A stretch of 64,000 nt of DNA, from positions 145,138 through 209,137 of the forward strand of contig JAKIWG010000001.1 of assembly GCA_022750155.1 (NCBI GenBank), in the 5' to 3' direction. The notes under the pieces were generated by a model. It was not told the DNA's origin. It searched no databases and saw only the letters and a program-made list of their open reading frames with translations. A program made the translations under genes and the position numbers. Positions 16,314 to 26,212 of this stretch are shown here, piece after piece; the first letter of the stretch is position 1; each line of letters opens with the position of its first letter. Source of the stretch: Thermoplasmata archaeon. GTDB lineage: Archaea > Thermoplasmatota > Thermoplasmata > Lutacidiplasmatales > UBA184.

Positions 16314-17900
16314 TCACGGGGTCGCCCCTCCAGCCGGAGTGACGCGGATGCCCCCGCGCAGGAGCCGATGGAGGGCGGGCAAGGGGCGCCCGGCCAACGC
16401 CTCGACGCCCCGTGCGAACGCCAGGTCCCCTGGGACGACACTTCGGGTGACCACGAGGGCCAGCACCGCGACCGCGCAACCGAATGCGGCCGCCGGGAAG
16501 ACCGCCCAGGGGGGCGGGTTCATCCGACCGATCGCCAAGAACACCGGCGTGCAGACCCCGAGCGTGAAGGCGAGGGGCCGAAGCAGCGTCCGCTGGAACG
16601 GCATCACACCGTATCGCCGATGGAGGACGATCAGTCCGAGCCCCGGATACATCCCCCGCGCTACCCCCCAGGCGATGGCGGCCCCGAGGACCCCCAGGAG
16701 TGGGATGAGCGTGAAACTGAGGGCGACGTTCGCGGCGGAGGCGGCGGCCGTGGCGCCGAGAAGCGTCCGCACCTCCCCCAGTCCGGCCTGGCAGGCGTTC
16801 GCCGGTCCGACCACGACGGAGGCAAAGGCGGCGACGCCGAGGATCTGGAGGGCCCCCGTTGACCCGCCGTACGCCGGCCCGAAGACGGCCGTCAGGGAGG
16901 GGCCGGGAAGGAGCGTGAAGACGAGGAAACCGGGCGTCACGAGCAACAGCGACCAACGGGTCCCCGTGAGGTACGTCGCCCGAAGCATCTCCAGGTTTCC
17001 GGAGCGCGCGAGGCGTGCGGCCACGGGGAGATAGATGTACGTGAGCGCCCCGTTGGCGACGAGCAGGACGCGGGCCAAGGTCATGGCCGCCGAGTAGAAT
17101 CCGACGTCGGCCGCCGGCCGATAGGCCCCCAGGATGAGGGTGTCGGCGAACGCCGTGATGAAGGCGAGGCTCCCGACCCCCCAAAACGAGACGGCGAGGG
17201 GCCAGATCCGCGGTCGATGAGGATTCCCGGTGGCGGCCCGCGGGATCCGCTCCGGGAGCCGGACCAGGGCATACGCGCTGAGGGCGGCGAGCGCAACCCC
17301 CTCGGCGACGGCGTAGCCGACCACGACCCAGGTGAAGCCCCAGTGGAACCCGACGGCCAGCGCGACGGCCCCCACGAAGAGGACCGGATTCAGGATCTGG
17401 TTGAACGCAGCGTTCGGCGCGGCGTCCTCGAATCCCTGGAACAGGGCCGCGAGCATGAGGCTCATCACCCCGAACCCGACGGTGACCGAAAAGATCTGGA
17501 AGATGCCCGCGAGCCCCGGGTCGTGGAACAACTGGGCGATGGGGCCCGCGAGGACGTACGTCGCGACCGATGCGATGACCCCGGAGGCGGTCGCGACGGC
17601 GACCGTCGAGCGGACGATGGAACGTCGGATCGCGGGGTCGCGCTCGAACGACAGGCTCCGGGCCGCCGCCTGGTCGAGACCGAGCAGCGCGAGCAGCGAG
17701 AGGAGACCGGTGAGGGCGATCCCGAGGTTGAAATCGCCCCACACGGCGAGCGAGTACCCCCGCACGATGAGAACGCGGGAGAGGAAACTGGCCCCGAACA
17801 GCACCAACGTTCCGACGATCAGGACCGAGGTCCCGCGCCCGACGGCCAGGAACTCGCGGAGGTCGCCGTCCGAGGGCGGTACGGCCGATTTGGAGCCCAT
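16314..17900 (-). CDS. lipid-linked oligosaccharide flippase (MOP/Wzx-type)
   Basis: 528 residues from an internal ATG that fits the family start (the outer frame adds 21 unlikely residues). It shows 12-14 hydrophobic segments with the pattern of polysaccharide-biosynthesis flippases: the N-terminal TSVLIVGTLVLFGASFLSR helix, the RGYSLAVWGDFNLGIAL loop that is diagnostic of the MOP superfamily, LGLDQAAARSLSF and the central GFYSAAMTLARVL. Such proteins move lipid-linked sugars across the membrane. It leads the surface-glycan locus: the GT2 glycosyltransferase lies upstream on the same strand. The C-terminal 20 residues are cytoplasmic. Confidence 0.87.
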   Translation of the reverse strand: MGSKSAVPPSDGDLREFLAVGRGTSVLIVGTLVLFGASFLSRVLIVRGYSLAVWGDFNLGIALTGLLSLLALLGLDQAAARSLSFERDPAIRRSIVRSTVAVATASGVIASVATYVLAGPIAQLFHDPGLAGIFQIFSVTVGFGVMSLMLAALFQGFEDAAPNAAFNQILNPVLFVGAVALAVGFHWGFTWVVVGYAVAEGVALAALSAYALVRLPERIPRAATGNPHRPRIWPLAVSFWGVGSLAFITAFADTLILGAYRPAADVGFYSAAMTLARVLLVANGALTYIYLPVAARLARSGNLEMLRATYLTGTRWSLLLVTPGFLVFTLLPGPSLTAVFGPAYGGSTGALQILGVAAFASVVVGPANACQAGLGEVRTLLGATAAASAANVALSFTLIPLLGVLGAAIAWGVARGMYPGLGLIVLHRRYGVMPFQRTLLRPLAFTLGVCTPVFLAIGRMNPPPWAVFPAAAFGCAVAVLALVVTRSVVPGDLAFARGVEALAGRPLPALHRLLRGGIRVTPAGGATP

Positions 17901-18069
17901 CGTCGGCACCGACCCGCCCGGACTACGAGCTCCCCATGCGGCGGCAGCCGCGAACCGGCCCAAGGGCGCCCCGCCGCTTCGGGGGGGGCCCGGGGCGTAG
18001 TCGGAACGGCGGGTTCGAGGTGGGCATGCGGTCGGGCCTGCTCATCGTTCCGCCCCCCCCTGGACGCGT

Positions 18070-19536
18070 TCAGTTGGCCGTCGACGTCAGACGCTCGAGT
18101 TCTCGCCGCGGGGGTGGCCCCTCGTCCTCCGATCCGCTCTCGATTCCGCGGGGGGCGGGGGAGACCCGGACGTGCGTGCTCGAAGCGTTTGCGGCCACGA
18201 GCGCGAGCTCCTTCTGGAGTCCGGAGGTGTCGAGCATCGCGCCCAGGATCAGCAGCGGGCTCGGCCTCAGGATCCCACGGGTTCGCAGGTACCCGGAAAT
18301 CGAGAAGTTCTCGGGCGTCGACGCCGGGGCATCCGGGTCGCCCTCCTCGAGGACCAGGGTGCGTCGCGCGGGCGGCACGCTCACGAGCGCCGACCCCGGC
18401 GCGGTGGCGTCCGCGGGGGCGTCCGGAAGCGTCACGACGACCGTCGAGGCAGCGACGACCTCTTCCGATGCGGGAGGCGCTCTCTCCGACGGCCCCTCGG
18501 CCGCCCCGGGGGAGACGATGCGGGCGGAGATCTGGACGCTCGGTCGCCGCCGCTCCACGGTTCGGGCCACCTCGATCGCCTCGGGGTACCGCGCGGAGCC
18601 GCTCAGGACGAGGAACGAGGTCGCGGGTAGGCTGCACAGGAGCGTCGTCAGGTCCTGCGCCAGCGGCGTCATCGATCGGCGAGAGGCGGATGCGGTACCC
18701 GTAACCACCGACTTCGGCGGTACGGGCGTCTGGGCGGAGTGGCGCAGGATGGACAGGAGGATACGGGCCCCGTCCCGGACGGCGTGGAGCTTCGCCTCCC
18801 CGACCCGGGGCCGGTACTCGACCGGGATCTGGATGACGCGAAGCCGTCGGCGCATCGCCTTGACGAACAGCTCCGACTCGACCTCGAACCCGGTGGACCT
18901 GAGGTCGAGCTCGGGGAGCACTTCGACCCGCACCCCCCAGAATCCAGTGCACACGTCGAGGATCGGCCCGCCGCTGAACTGGCCGGCGCAGAAGTTGAGC
19001 AGCCCGTTGCCCACCCGATGGACGAGGGCGGCCCCTCGGACGGTCGGTCGCTCGACGGGATGGCGGACTCCGGCGACGACCTCGGCGTCGGACTCGAGGA
19101 GGGCGATCGCCACCGGCAGGCGGTCGCACGGGTACGTTCCGTCCGCGTCCAGGACCACCACCGACCCGTAGCCGTGGTCGACGGCCCAATGGAGGCCCTC
19201 CAGCACCGCGCTCCCCTTCCCCCGTCCCTCTTGCATGAGGACACGAGCTCGAAGCTCCTGCGCGACGAGGCACGTTTGGTCGGTCGAGTGTCCGTCGACG
19301 ACCAGGACGTCCGGGGCCCGTCCGTTGGAGAAGTCGGTGACCGAGGCGAGGTCGTCTAGGGTGAGCCGCAGCCCCAGCTCCTCGTTGAGCGTCGGCAGGA
19401 GGATCAGGGGTGGCCCCCTCGGGTTCGGTGCGACCCGAGGGGGCTGGGCAGGCAGCGGTGCGGGGGCACGGCCGAGGGGGTGGGGGAACCCCGGGGAGAC
19501 CGCCGAGGGCGGCGACCGGCCCGATACGCCATGCAT
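18070..19536 (-). CDS. GT2 glycosyltransferase with a long C-terminal domain
   Basis: 488 residues from the ATG at 19536; a TATA-like tttataacc at 19577-19586 makes the GTG at 19560 less likely. Residues about 40-270 form a GT-A glycosyltransferase 2 domain of the dolichyl-phosphate mannose/glucose synthase type: ILLPTLNEELGLRLTL, VLVVDGHSTDQT, GRGKGSAVLEGL, VVVLDADGTYPCD (metal-binding DxD), TGFWGVRVEVL and GFEVESELFVKA. The last 200 residues carry no glycosyltransferase motif; they include LPATSFLVLSGSARYPEAIEV and repeated Ala/Pro-rich segments and may be an independent alpha/beta domain. Expected product is a polyprenyl-phosphate sugar for surface glycans. Confidence 0.85.
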   Translation of the reverse strand: MHGVSGRSPPSAVSPGFPHPLGRAPAPLPAQPPRVAPNPRGPPLILLPTLNEELGLRLTLDDLASVTDFSNGRAPDVLVVDGHSTDQTCLVAQELRARVLMQEGRGKGSAVLEGLHWAVDHGYGSVVVLDADGTYPCDRLPVAIALLESDAEVVAGVRHPVERPTVRGAALVHRVGNGLLNFCAGQFSGGPILDVCTGFWGVRVEVLPELDLRSTGFEVESELFVKAMRRRLRVIQIPVEYRPRVGEAKLHAVRDGARILLSILRHSAQTPVPPKSVVTGTASASRRSMTPLAQDLTTLLCSLPATSFLVLSGSARYPEAIEVARTVERRRPSVQISARIVSPGAAEGPSERAPPASEEVVAASTVVVTLPDAPADATAPGSALVSVPPARRTLVLEEGDPDAPASTPENFSISGYLRTRGILRPSPLLILGAMLDTSGLQKELALVAANASSTHVRVSPAPRGIESGSEDEGPPPRRELERLTSTAN

Positions 19537-19851
19537 GCTCGGTCGTACCCATCGCGCCACGAGGAAAACCAGGGGAACCGGTTATAAAGTCGGCCGCTAA
19601 TCCGCGCGCAATTACGGAAGCGGTCGGTAACGAAGGTACCCGAACCGCTCCGGGAATCCCCCCCGGTCGGGCCGACGGACCGGTGGGGTCCGAGGCGGGG
19701 CGCCGATAGTGGTGGGGCCCGTCGATCGGCAGCGGGTGGGTCCCGCTTTTGAGGGGCACCCGGCGACGCCCGCCAAAACCCCGCGCGCGCTCGGGTGCAG
19801 CGGTCGGCTCGGGATCTACGCCCTTTACCTCGAGCGGGGCGGGCGATCCGG
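19537..19851. other. intergenic region before the GT2 gene
   Basis: About 315 bases between two minus-strand genes. It holds the minus-strand TATA-like tttataacc at 19577-19586 and, next to it, a short AT-rich patch (gctaatccgcgcgcaattacgg). No gene, tRNA or repeat is visible in the rest. Confidence 0.5.
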
Positions 19852-20988
19852 CTAGCGCAGTGGCTCCCCCGTGGGGTCCGGTGGGAGGTCCGGCCCGGCA
19901 CCGGAGGGGAAGGCCCCCGAGGGCGGGCCGACGCTCGCGGGGGCCCGTCGCAGCCGTGGCGGGATCCACCGCTGAAGCGTCTGGGGGGCGAGGACGTATA
20001 CGACTTCGAGCACGACGAGGACGGTGAGCAGGACCCCTGTGAGCACGATCAGGGGGATCCAGTTCGACCCGCCACCGGATGCGGCACCCCCTCCGGAGGA
20101 GGCGGCGACGATCTGGACCAGGACGACGGTCAACTCGTAGGTCAAGTTCGAGTACTCCCAGAAATGCAGCGAAGCGACCTGGGGCGTCGTCCCCGCCGGG
20201 ACGGTATTGGACCAGCATAGCTGCCCGTTCTGGCCGTTCGGGACCGATACGGTGGCGGTCACGATGACCGCCGAGGGGTTGACGGTGGACAGATGGGTCG
20301 AGAACGTCCTTCCGGCGACCGCACCGGCCACGCACGAGGGGTTCGACTGGCCGATCGTCCACGTCGGCCCTGAGGGGAATACGAGGTCGGCAATCTGCGC
20401 CGGGGTCACGGTGGAGGCGTTCGACCAGGGGCCGTAGGTGACGCTCCCGTCGGGAGCCTCGAGCAGCCACTGCCATCGGAACTGCACCGCGTACGCGCCT
20501 ACCGGCCACGACGCCATGATGGCAACCCCTTGTGAGGAGAGCAAAGCCGAGGAGGTCGCGTTGAAACGAAGCGGGGTGGCGAATCGGCTCGCGGGCCCGG
20601 ACGTGACGGTCGTCGGCGTGCTCCCGTTGACGGTAAGGTTCTGGGAGGCGAGGTAGAGGTGGATGCCCCCGGTCGAGGTCGGCAGCTCGACCAGCGCCGA
20701 GGGGATCCGGACCGTGGCGGGTCCGGCGGAGGCGGGATAGGATGGCGCCGACACCCGGTAGATGGCGGCGATGACCTCTCCTGAGGCGGTCGAACCGGTC
20801 GGAGCCGTGTCGTTCACGTAGAGCGCGGAGTGGTAGATCAACGGGGGCGAAGGCGCCTCTGGGCCCGCTCCACCGGACGCGGTGGGGGGAAGGAGGGCCG
20901 CCCCCGCCCCGAGGCCGCTTCCGATCCACAGCGCCACCAGGCACGCCACCGCTCGGCGCCCCTCGGTCGAACGACCCCTGCGGGACAT
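19852..20988 (-). CDS. secreted surface protein, four-member paralogous family (member A)
   Basis: 378 residues from MSRRGRSTEGRR: a basic N terminus and signal-like helix (AVACLVALWIGSGLGAGAALL), an extracellular beta-rich region with several N-glycosylation sequons (NDT, NLT, NGS, NAT, NAS), then a Ser/Gly spacer, a membrane helix near residues 315-340 (WIPLIVLTGVLLTVLVVLEVVYVL) and a basic Pro-rich cytoplasmic tail. The core ...GVAIMASWPVGAYAVQFRWQW...YGPWS... matches the secreted proteins at 36.6, 38.2 and 47.4 kb. Unlike those, it ends in a membrane anchor. It lies between the GT2 gene and the divergent twin GT-C-like genes. Function unknown; a glycosylated envelope protein is the likely role. 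Confidence 0.75.
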   Translation of the reverse strand: MSRRGRSTEGRRAVACLVALWIGSGLGAGAALLPPTASGGAGPEAPSPPLIYHSALYVNDTAPTGSTASGEVIAAIYRVSAPSYPASAGPATVRIPSALVELPTSTGGIHLYLASQNLTVNGSTPTTVTSGPASRFATPLRFNATSSALLSSQGVAIMASWPVGAYAVQFRWQWLLEAPDGSVTYGPWSNASTVTPAQIADLVFPSGPTWTIGQSNPSCVAGAVAGRTFSTHLSTVNPSAVIVTATVSVPNGQNGQLCWSNTVPAGTTPQVASLHFWEYSNLTYELTVVLVQIVAASSGGGAASGGGSNWIPLIVLTGVLLTVLVVLEVVYVLAPQTLQRWIPPRLRRAPASVGPPSGAFPSGAGPDLPPDPTGEPLR

Positions 20989-21120
20989 GCGATTCCGGAC
21001 CGTAACCCGCCTCGCGGGACCTTGTAGCCCCGGATGCCGTCCACACTCAGGCGTGACCACCTCACCATACGGTGACGCCCTACGCCTACCCAAAGCGAGC
21101 GCCTTTCAATCGACCCCCGG

Positions 21121-23652
21121 ATGAAAACCCCGGGAGGCTGGGGTCTGTCGACGGCGTCTCCGCGCATCGGATTCGGCGCCGGGCCGGCGCCCCACGCCGC
21201 GGGCGACGTCCACTCCAGCTCCCAGTGGAGCTCCGCCCGCGCGATCGAGGTCGGATACTGGCTCGCGGTGCTGCTCGTCACGGGGGTGGCCGCCCTCGCC
21301 CTCTTCCTCGTCTTCCGGGAGAATGCGCTCCCGCCGGGGGGCGACCCCGGGAACTGGCTCGCGACGGCCCTCGCATTCATCGGCCGTCCGTTCCCCACCC
21401 AGGTGATCCCGTTCGCGTATCCGCCCGTGACGTTCCCGGTGTTGGGGCTCGCGGTCGTCGTCGCCGGGCCCGTGACGGGCGTCGCGCTGTTCGCCGTCGC
21501 CCTCATGGTCGCATTGGGACTCTCGACGGCGGCCCTGGCGGCGACCCTCCTGCGCAGCCGGCTCGTCGCGTTCCTCGTGGTCGTGTTCCTCCTCGCCGAC
21601 CCCTCCCTCCTCGGGATGTTCTTCTGGGGAGCCTACCCGAACCTCCTCGGGTTCGTCTGGATGAACCTCGCCCTGGTCGGACTGCTCCGCGCCGGGCAGG
21701 GACGCCCGTCGGCCGGGGCGGCCCAGTTCTGGGTCTTCTTCACGCTCGCGGCGCTCACGCACTCGCTCGTCGGTGCGGTGCTCGCCCTGACCACGGCGCT
21801 CTACCTGGGCCTCGGGTTGGGCGTCCCTCTCCCCTCGTTGGGGGCCCTCGTCTCCAAGGCCCGGCATGGGGCGCTCGAGGCGCCCGGTCTCGCGGCGCGG
21901 GCGCTGTTCGCCTCCCGAGGGGGCCAGGGGGGCATGGTACTGTTCGGCGGCCTCGTGGGCGGATACTACGCGCTCACCGCGATCGCCGGAGTCCCCCATC
22001 CGAGCTACCTGGCCACCGACGCGAACGGATTCGGGGTCACGTCCCTGACCGGAGCGCTCAACGCGCTGCTGCCCGGGGCCGTGCTTCCGGGGGCGTTCGT
22101 GGTGGCGTTCCTCGTCCTCGCGGCGTTCGGGGCTGCTCTGCTCTACGCGATCGTCCGGGACCGTCGTCCCGCGTGGCTCACCGCGCCCGCGGTCCTCCTG
22201 CTCGCCTGGCCGCTGGCGGTCACCCTGCTGATCCTCGGGGGGTTCGCCGCGAGGGTCGTCACCGACTACCGCCGGTTCGGGTACTTCTACCTCATTCCCG
22301 CCGGCCTCGCCGCCGGGTACCTCGTCGAGCGGACGTGGGTCCTCGGCCCAGGGCGGAGGCGCCCCACCTCGTCAGGGGCCGCGCCCGGCGACCCGACCCA
22401 TCTCATTCCGGTGCGGCGGGCGCCCGGGGGCCCGCCCCCCCTCGTCCCACCGCCGTTCCGACGCCCTGCCGTCTGTGCGGCGATCGCGATGGTCATCCTC
22501 CTCGTCGTGCTCGACACCGCGACCCTCCCGGGTCTGGCCCGGGAAGAGACGACGTTCACCCAGATCGGGCACGACGCCGCCTTCCTGCAAGCGCTCCACG
22601 CCATCCAGCGGACGGGCGTCTCGGGGGCCATCGTCACCGTCCCCGGGGCCGACAAGTGGGTCCGCGGGCTCACCGGCGAGAACGCCTTCGCGCCCTACGC
22701 CACGAACGCACTCCTGTTCTACCCGTCACAGCAGCTCGACTCCGAGCTCACGTACTACTCGCTCAGCAGCCACTACGCCGTCACCAACGGGCACGTCGCC
22801 GCCTCCGTCCGGGGCACGGCCCCGTCGATGACCGGCGGGATCCCGGACTACTCGGTCTACGAATCCGGCACGCTCCACGAGCTGCTCCGACTCCCTCCGA
22901 CGAGCGTGGCGGTCCGCCTGCACGCCCACGGCAACGGGACCCTCGTGGCCCGCAGCCTGACCGCAACGCCCGGAGTCTTTCTGCCCGCGCAGCCCACGGG
23001 GCCGATGGGGATCTCGTACGAGGAGCCCGACTTCTGGTTCAACGTGTCGGTGACGCTGGGCACCTCGGCCCCCTACGCGGTCACGACGTTCCTCGCGACG
23101 GCGCGGGGCGCGTTCTCGATCGCGGAGCTCGACGTCACCGCGACCCCACCCGCGGGTTCCACCGCCCTGGCCTGGCCGAACGTCGTCGCGGGGGATTTCC
23201 TATGGTCCCCCGCCGGAGACCCGTTCCAGCCCGTGACCTACGGCAACGTGACTCCGGCCAGCGCGTTCCGCGGAGCCACCGACTTCGACCCGGCGTCGGG
23301 GGGACCGGCGGCGCTCCTGGCGTTCGTCGCCCCGAACCCGAACGGTAGCGCGTCGATCGGGGGCCAGCTCAACCTGACGACCCCCGTCGCCGCGTTCACG
23401 GACGGGGCGAGCCCCGGAAGCTTCGACGCCCCCGCCATCTGGAGCACCCTCGGGGCCCGATTCGTCCTCTGGTGGAACGCGAGCGCCTCGTCGGCGTCGT
23501 CGGTCCTTCCGGCGACCGAGGCCGGATTCCTGACCCTCGAGTACGGGCTCCGGATCCTATACGAGAACGCCGAGTGGGTGGCGCTCGAGATCCCCGGCAC
23601 CCTCTCCGCGGCGTACGGGTCGGCCCCGTCGTCAGGGCTGGTGGGTCGGTGA
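21121..23652 (+). CDS. polytopic GT-C-like membrane protein, copy 1
   Basis: 843 residues. An N-terminal cytoplasmic tail is followed by about ten to twelve membrane helices (first at 45-65) up to roughly residue 475, then an extracellular C-terminal domain of about 350 residues with NVS, NGT and NLT sequons. The loop after helix 1 carries GGDPGNW (Asp75), the position where GT-C glycosyltransferases keep a catalytic acidic residue. FFWGAYPNLLGF (168-179) and DYRRFGYFYLIPAG recur in the next gene. The layout resembles uncharacterised archaeal membrane proteins of the YfhO/6-pyruvoyl-tetrahydropterin-synthase-related type. Proposed role, by inference: sugar transfer onto surface glycans or proteins. 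Confidence 0.7.
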   Translation: MKTPGGWGLSTASPRIGFGAGPAPHAAGDVHSSSQWSSARAIEVGYWLAVLLVTGVAALALFLVFRENALPPGGDPGNWLATALAFIGRPFPTQVIPFAYPPVTFPVLGLAVVVAGPVTGVALFAVALMVALGLSTAALAATLLRSRLVAFLVVVFLLADPSLLGMFFWGAYPNLLGFVWMNLALVGLLRAGQGRPSAGAAQFWVFFTLAALTHSLVGAVLALTTALYLGLGLGVPLPSLGALVSKARHGALEAPGLAARALFASRGGQGGMVLFGGLVGGYYALTAIAGVPHPSYLATDANGFGVTSLTGALNALLPGAVLPGAFVVAFLVLAAFGAALLYAIVRDRRPAWLTAPAVLLLAWPLAVTLLILGGFAARVVTDYRRFGYFYLIPAGLAAGYLVERTWVLGPGRRRPTSSGAAPGDPTHLIPVRRAPGGPPPLVPPPFRRPAVCAAIAMVILLVVLDTATLPGLAREETTFTQIGHDAAFLQALHAIQRTGVSGAIVTVPGADKWVRGLTGENAFAPYATNALLFYPSQQLDSELTYYSLSSHYAVTNGHVAASVRGTAPSMTGGIPDYSVYESGTLHELLRLPPTSVAVRLHAHGNGTLVARSLTATPGVFLPAQPTGPMGISYEEPDFWFNVSVTLGTSAPYAVTTFLATARGAFSIAELDVTATPPAGSTALAWPNVVAGDFLWSPAGDPFQPVTYGNVTPASAFRGATDFDPASGGPAALLAFVAPNPNGSASIGGQLNLTTPVAAFTDGASPGSFDAPAIWSTLGARFVLWWNASASSASSVLPATEAGFLTLEYGLRILYENAEWVALEIPGTLSAAYGSAPSSGLVGR

Positions 23653-23707
23653 GGCAGGGGTCGGGACCGGTACCCGCCGGCGGCCCGGCTCGCCCGGGGC
23701 ACGGGCC

Positions 23708-26119
23708 ATGAACGCCCCGGGGTTGCCCTGGACCCCTCCCGCGCCGGAGTCCCCGCCCGAGCTGCGCCGCCCATCGCTGACGTGGGATTCCGGGTTCCTC
23801 CGTTCCCGATCGCTGGCGAGCCGCTGGTACCTCGTCCCGATGCTCGGCATGATCGCCGTCGTCGCCGCGATGGCCGCCGTCGCGTACTCCCGCTCCCCGG
23901 TCCCGCCGGGGGTGGATCCGGGCCACTGGCTGTCGATCTCCTACGGGTACGTCGGGCTGCCCAACGCACCGGACCCGACCGACCAGATGCTGTTCTACTC
24001 CCCGCTGCTGTTCCCGTTCCTGGGGGGGCTCGTCCTCCTCACGGGCAACCCCCTCGTGGCCGCCGACGTCTTCGCCATCGGCCTGTTCGTCCTCTACGGC
24101 CTCTCCGTCGCCCACCTCGCGCGCCGGTTCCTTGTGTCGGGCCCGCTCCAGGTGGCGCTCGTGGGCCTAGCGGTCCTCTCGGGGCCGACGATCCAGATGC
24201 TGTTCTGGGGCGGCTACCCGAACCTGCTCGGATTCGTCCTGATCAACGAGGCGCTCATCGCCCTCCTCGCGTTCGTCCGAGCGGGTCGAACGGTCGACGG
24301 GGCGCTGTTCTACGCGCTCCTCGCGCTCACCTACCTGGCCCACGACCTCTCCTTCGTCGTGTTGATGGCCACCGTCGGCATGGCGGGGCTGTACCTGCTG
24401 CTCCTGCGTCGGATCCATCCGAGGTTCTTGCTCCGCCCGGTCAACCTCCTCGGGGCCCTGGGGCTGGCCCTGGTCGTGGGCGGGTACAGCGAGCTGACCA
24501 CCCGCCTGGGGATCGGTCACGCGGACTACGTCGGGGCGAACCCGTCCGCGTACTACATCGACCAGGTCGGCGAGCTGTTCGCCCCCCTCGCCCACGCCCC
24601 GCTCCTCGCACCCGCGGGACCCTCGGTCTACCTCGACCCCGTGGCGACGGCGGTGCTCCTCGCCGTGGCCCCGCTCGTCGGGCTCGTGGCGCTGCTGGGG
24701 GTCCAGCACGCCGTCCCCGGTCGCGTCGACCGCCGGATCACCATCGCCGCGGCGTGGCTCGCGGCGGCGCTCACCGTTCCCGGGATCGGCTACCTGGCCC
24801 ACGTCGACACCGACTACACGCGATTCCTCTACTTTCTTCCGCTCCCGTTCTTTCTGGTCACGCTCGCTGCGGTCGAGCGCGCCTACGTGCGCGAGCTCGT
24901 GCCGGGTCCCGAGCGGTCGCCACCGGACCCCGCCGTCCCGGGCGGCTCCCCGGCCCGATGGGTGCGGCCGAAACTCGACCGGAACCGGGTGAACGCCACG
25001 GCGATGGCGGGGTTCATCGTCGCGCTCGCCCTCGGCATGGTGTTCGCGACGGTGACGGTGCCGGTGATCGAGGGCAATGAGCTCGCGAGCACGGCGACGG
25101 CCCACGACGTGCCGTTCCTCCAGGCCATGCAGTGGCTCAAGGACAACCGGACCGCGGGCAGCGTGCTGACCGTGCCGTCGACGGCCCGGTGGACCGAGGC
25201 GCTCACCGACCGCGACGCGTACACCGTCGGACCGGTCTGGCTCCTGTTCGCCCCGTTCCAGATCGTCAACGCTCAGGAGGCGTACTGGGCACTCACCTCC
25301 CAGGAGGTCCTCCTGAACTCCCAGGCCGGGCTCTCGTTCTCCGGGTTCGCGACGCCGGTGATGAGCCAGGGCCCGATGTATACGGCCTACGCCCACGGCT
25401 TGCCGTTCCCGGTCGTGCGCCTCCTCCCAGGGAGCTTCGAGGTCAACGCGACCGGCGTCAACGGCACCCACACCTACGGGCTGAGCGGAGGCGTCCTGCC
25501 GAGCTCGGGGGCGCTCGGGAGCCGAGCGACGAACCTGACGGTCACGTACACCTGCCCCGTGGCGACCGTCCGGGAGTCGAGCTCGATGTCGACGGACGGG
25601 GCCCTGGTCCGGTTCACGGTCGTCCCCGACCCGGGCGTCGTGGTCAACCGTTTCGGTCTGTCGATCTCGGGACCCCCGTCGAACTCCCCCACGCTCAACC
25701 GGGACTCGATGGTGGCGACGACGTTCAACGGCTCCAACGCGACCTTCGTCGTCTCCGGAAGGCTCGGGCAGTACCCGACACCCGCCGAGGTCGACACGAC
25801 CCTCCGTTTCGACCCGGCTCCCCGCTGGGTGCCCCCCACCGTCCCGACCTCGGGCGCGACGTGGAGCGCCTCGTTCTCCGACCCGAACGGCTCCTCCGCG
25901 TTCGGGGTGGGCGTCGCGTTCAGCTCGGTCGGGGCATCCTACCCGAGCGACGGACTGCCGTCGTCGTTCAGCACCCTCGGGTTCCTCGACGCCCAGTCGA
26001 TCCGCTTCCTGCTCTGGCCGACCCACCTCGCCGGTTCCGTGGAGACCCCGTACTACGAGTCGACGTTCGGGTTCCAGCCCGCCTACGCGAACTCCGAGTG
26101 GGTGATCCTCGCTCGGTGA
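23708..26119 (+). CDS. polytopic GT-C-like membrane protein, copy 2
   Basis: 803 residues, a tandem paralog of the preceding gene starting 55 bases after its stop. Shared landmarks: first helix then PPGVDPGHW (Asp70), LFWGGYPNLLGFVLIN (166-181), HVDTDYTRFLYFLPLPFFLV, the segment VPFLQAMQWLKDNRTAGSVLTVP that starts the extracellular domain (compare AAFLQALHAIQRTGVSGAIVTVP in short segments), and an end of the form ANSEWVILAR. Identity is scattered, so the duplication is old. Many sequons (NAT, NGT, NLT, NGS) lie in the external domain. Same inferred role as copy 1. Confidence 0.72.
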   Translation: MNAPGLPWTPPAPESPPELRRPSLTWDSGFLRSRSLASRWYLVPMLGMIAVVAAMAAVAYSRSPVPPGVDPGHWLSISYGYVGLPNAPDPTDQMLFYSPLLFPFLGGLVLLTGNPLVAADVFAIGLFVLYGLSVAHLARRFLVSGPLQVALVGLAVLSGPTIQMLFWGGYPNLLGFVLINEALIALLAFVRAGRTVDGALFYALLALTYLAHDLSFVVLMATVGMAGLYLLLLRRIHPRFLLRPVNLLGALGLALVVGGYSELTTRLGIGHADYVGANPSAYYIDQVGELFAPLAHAPLLAPAGPSVYLDPVATAVLLAVAPLVGLVALLGVQHAVPGRVDRRITIAAAWLAAALTVPGIGYLAHVDTDYTRFLYFLPLPFFLVTLAAVERAYVRELVPGPERSPPDPAVPGGSPARWVRPKLDRNRVNATAMAGFIVALALGMVFATVTVPVIEGNELASTATAHDVPFLQAMQWLKDNRTAGSVLTVPSTARWTEALTDRDAYTVGPVWLLFAPFQIVNAQEAYWALTSQEVLLNSQAGLSFSGFATPVMSQGPMYTAYAHGLPFPVVRLLPGSFEVNATGVNGTHTYGLSGGVLPSSGALGSRATNLTVTYTCPVATVRESSSMSTDGALVRFTVVPDPGVVVNRFGLSISGPPSNSPTLNRDSMVATTFNGSNATFVVSGRLGQYPTPAEVDTTLRFDPAPRWVPPTVPTSGATWSASFSDPNGSSAFGVGVAFSSVGASYPSDGLPSSFSTLGFLDAQSIRFLLWPTHLAGSVETPYYESTFGFQPAYANSEWVILAR

Positions 26120-26212
26120 GTCGGCGCAGGTTCGCATCGGTCGGTTACGGTCTACTCGTTCGGGGACGAATTATCGTGCCGGTTTAACCCGCTGACCCCG
26201 TTTCGTTCCTTC

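Noticed and set aside
17819-21046. A 1075-codon open frame on the minus strand spanning flippase, GT2 and surface-protein genes
   Set aside because: It runs out of frame through recognised genes and is dominated by Arg, Pro and Gly, as expected for antiframes in GC-rich DNA.
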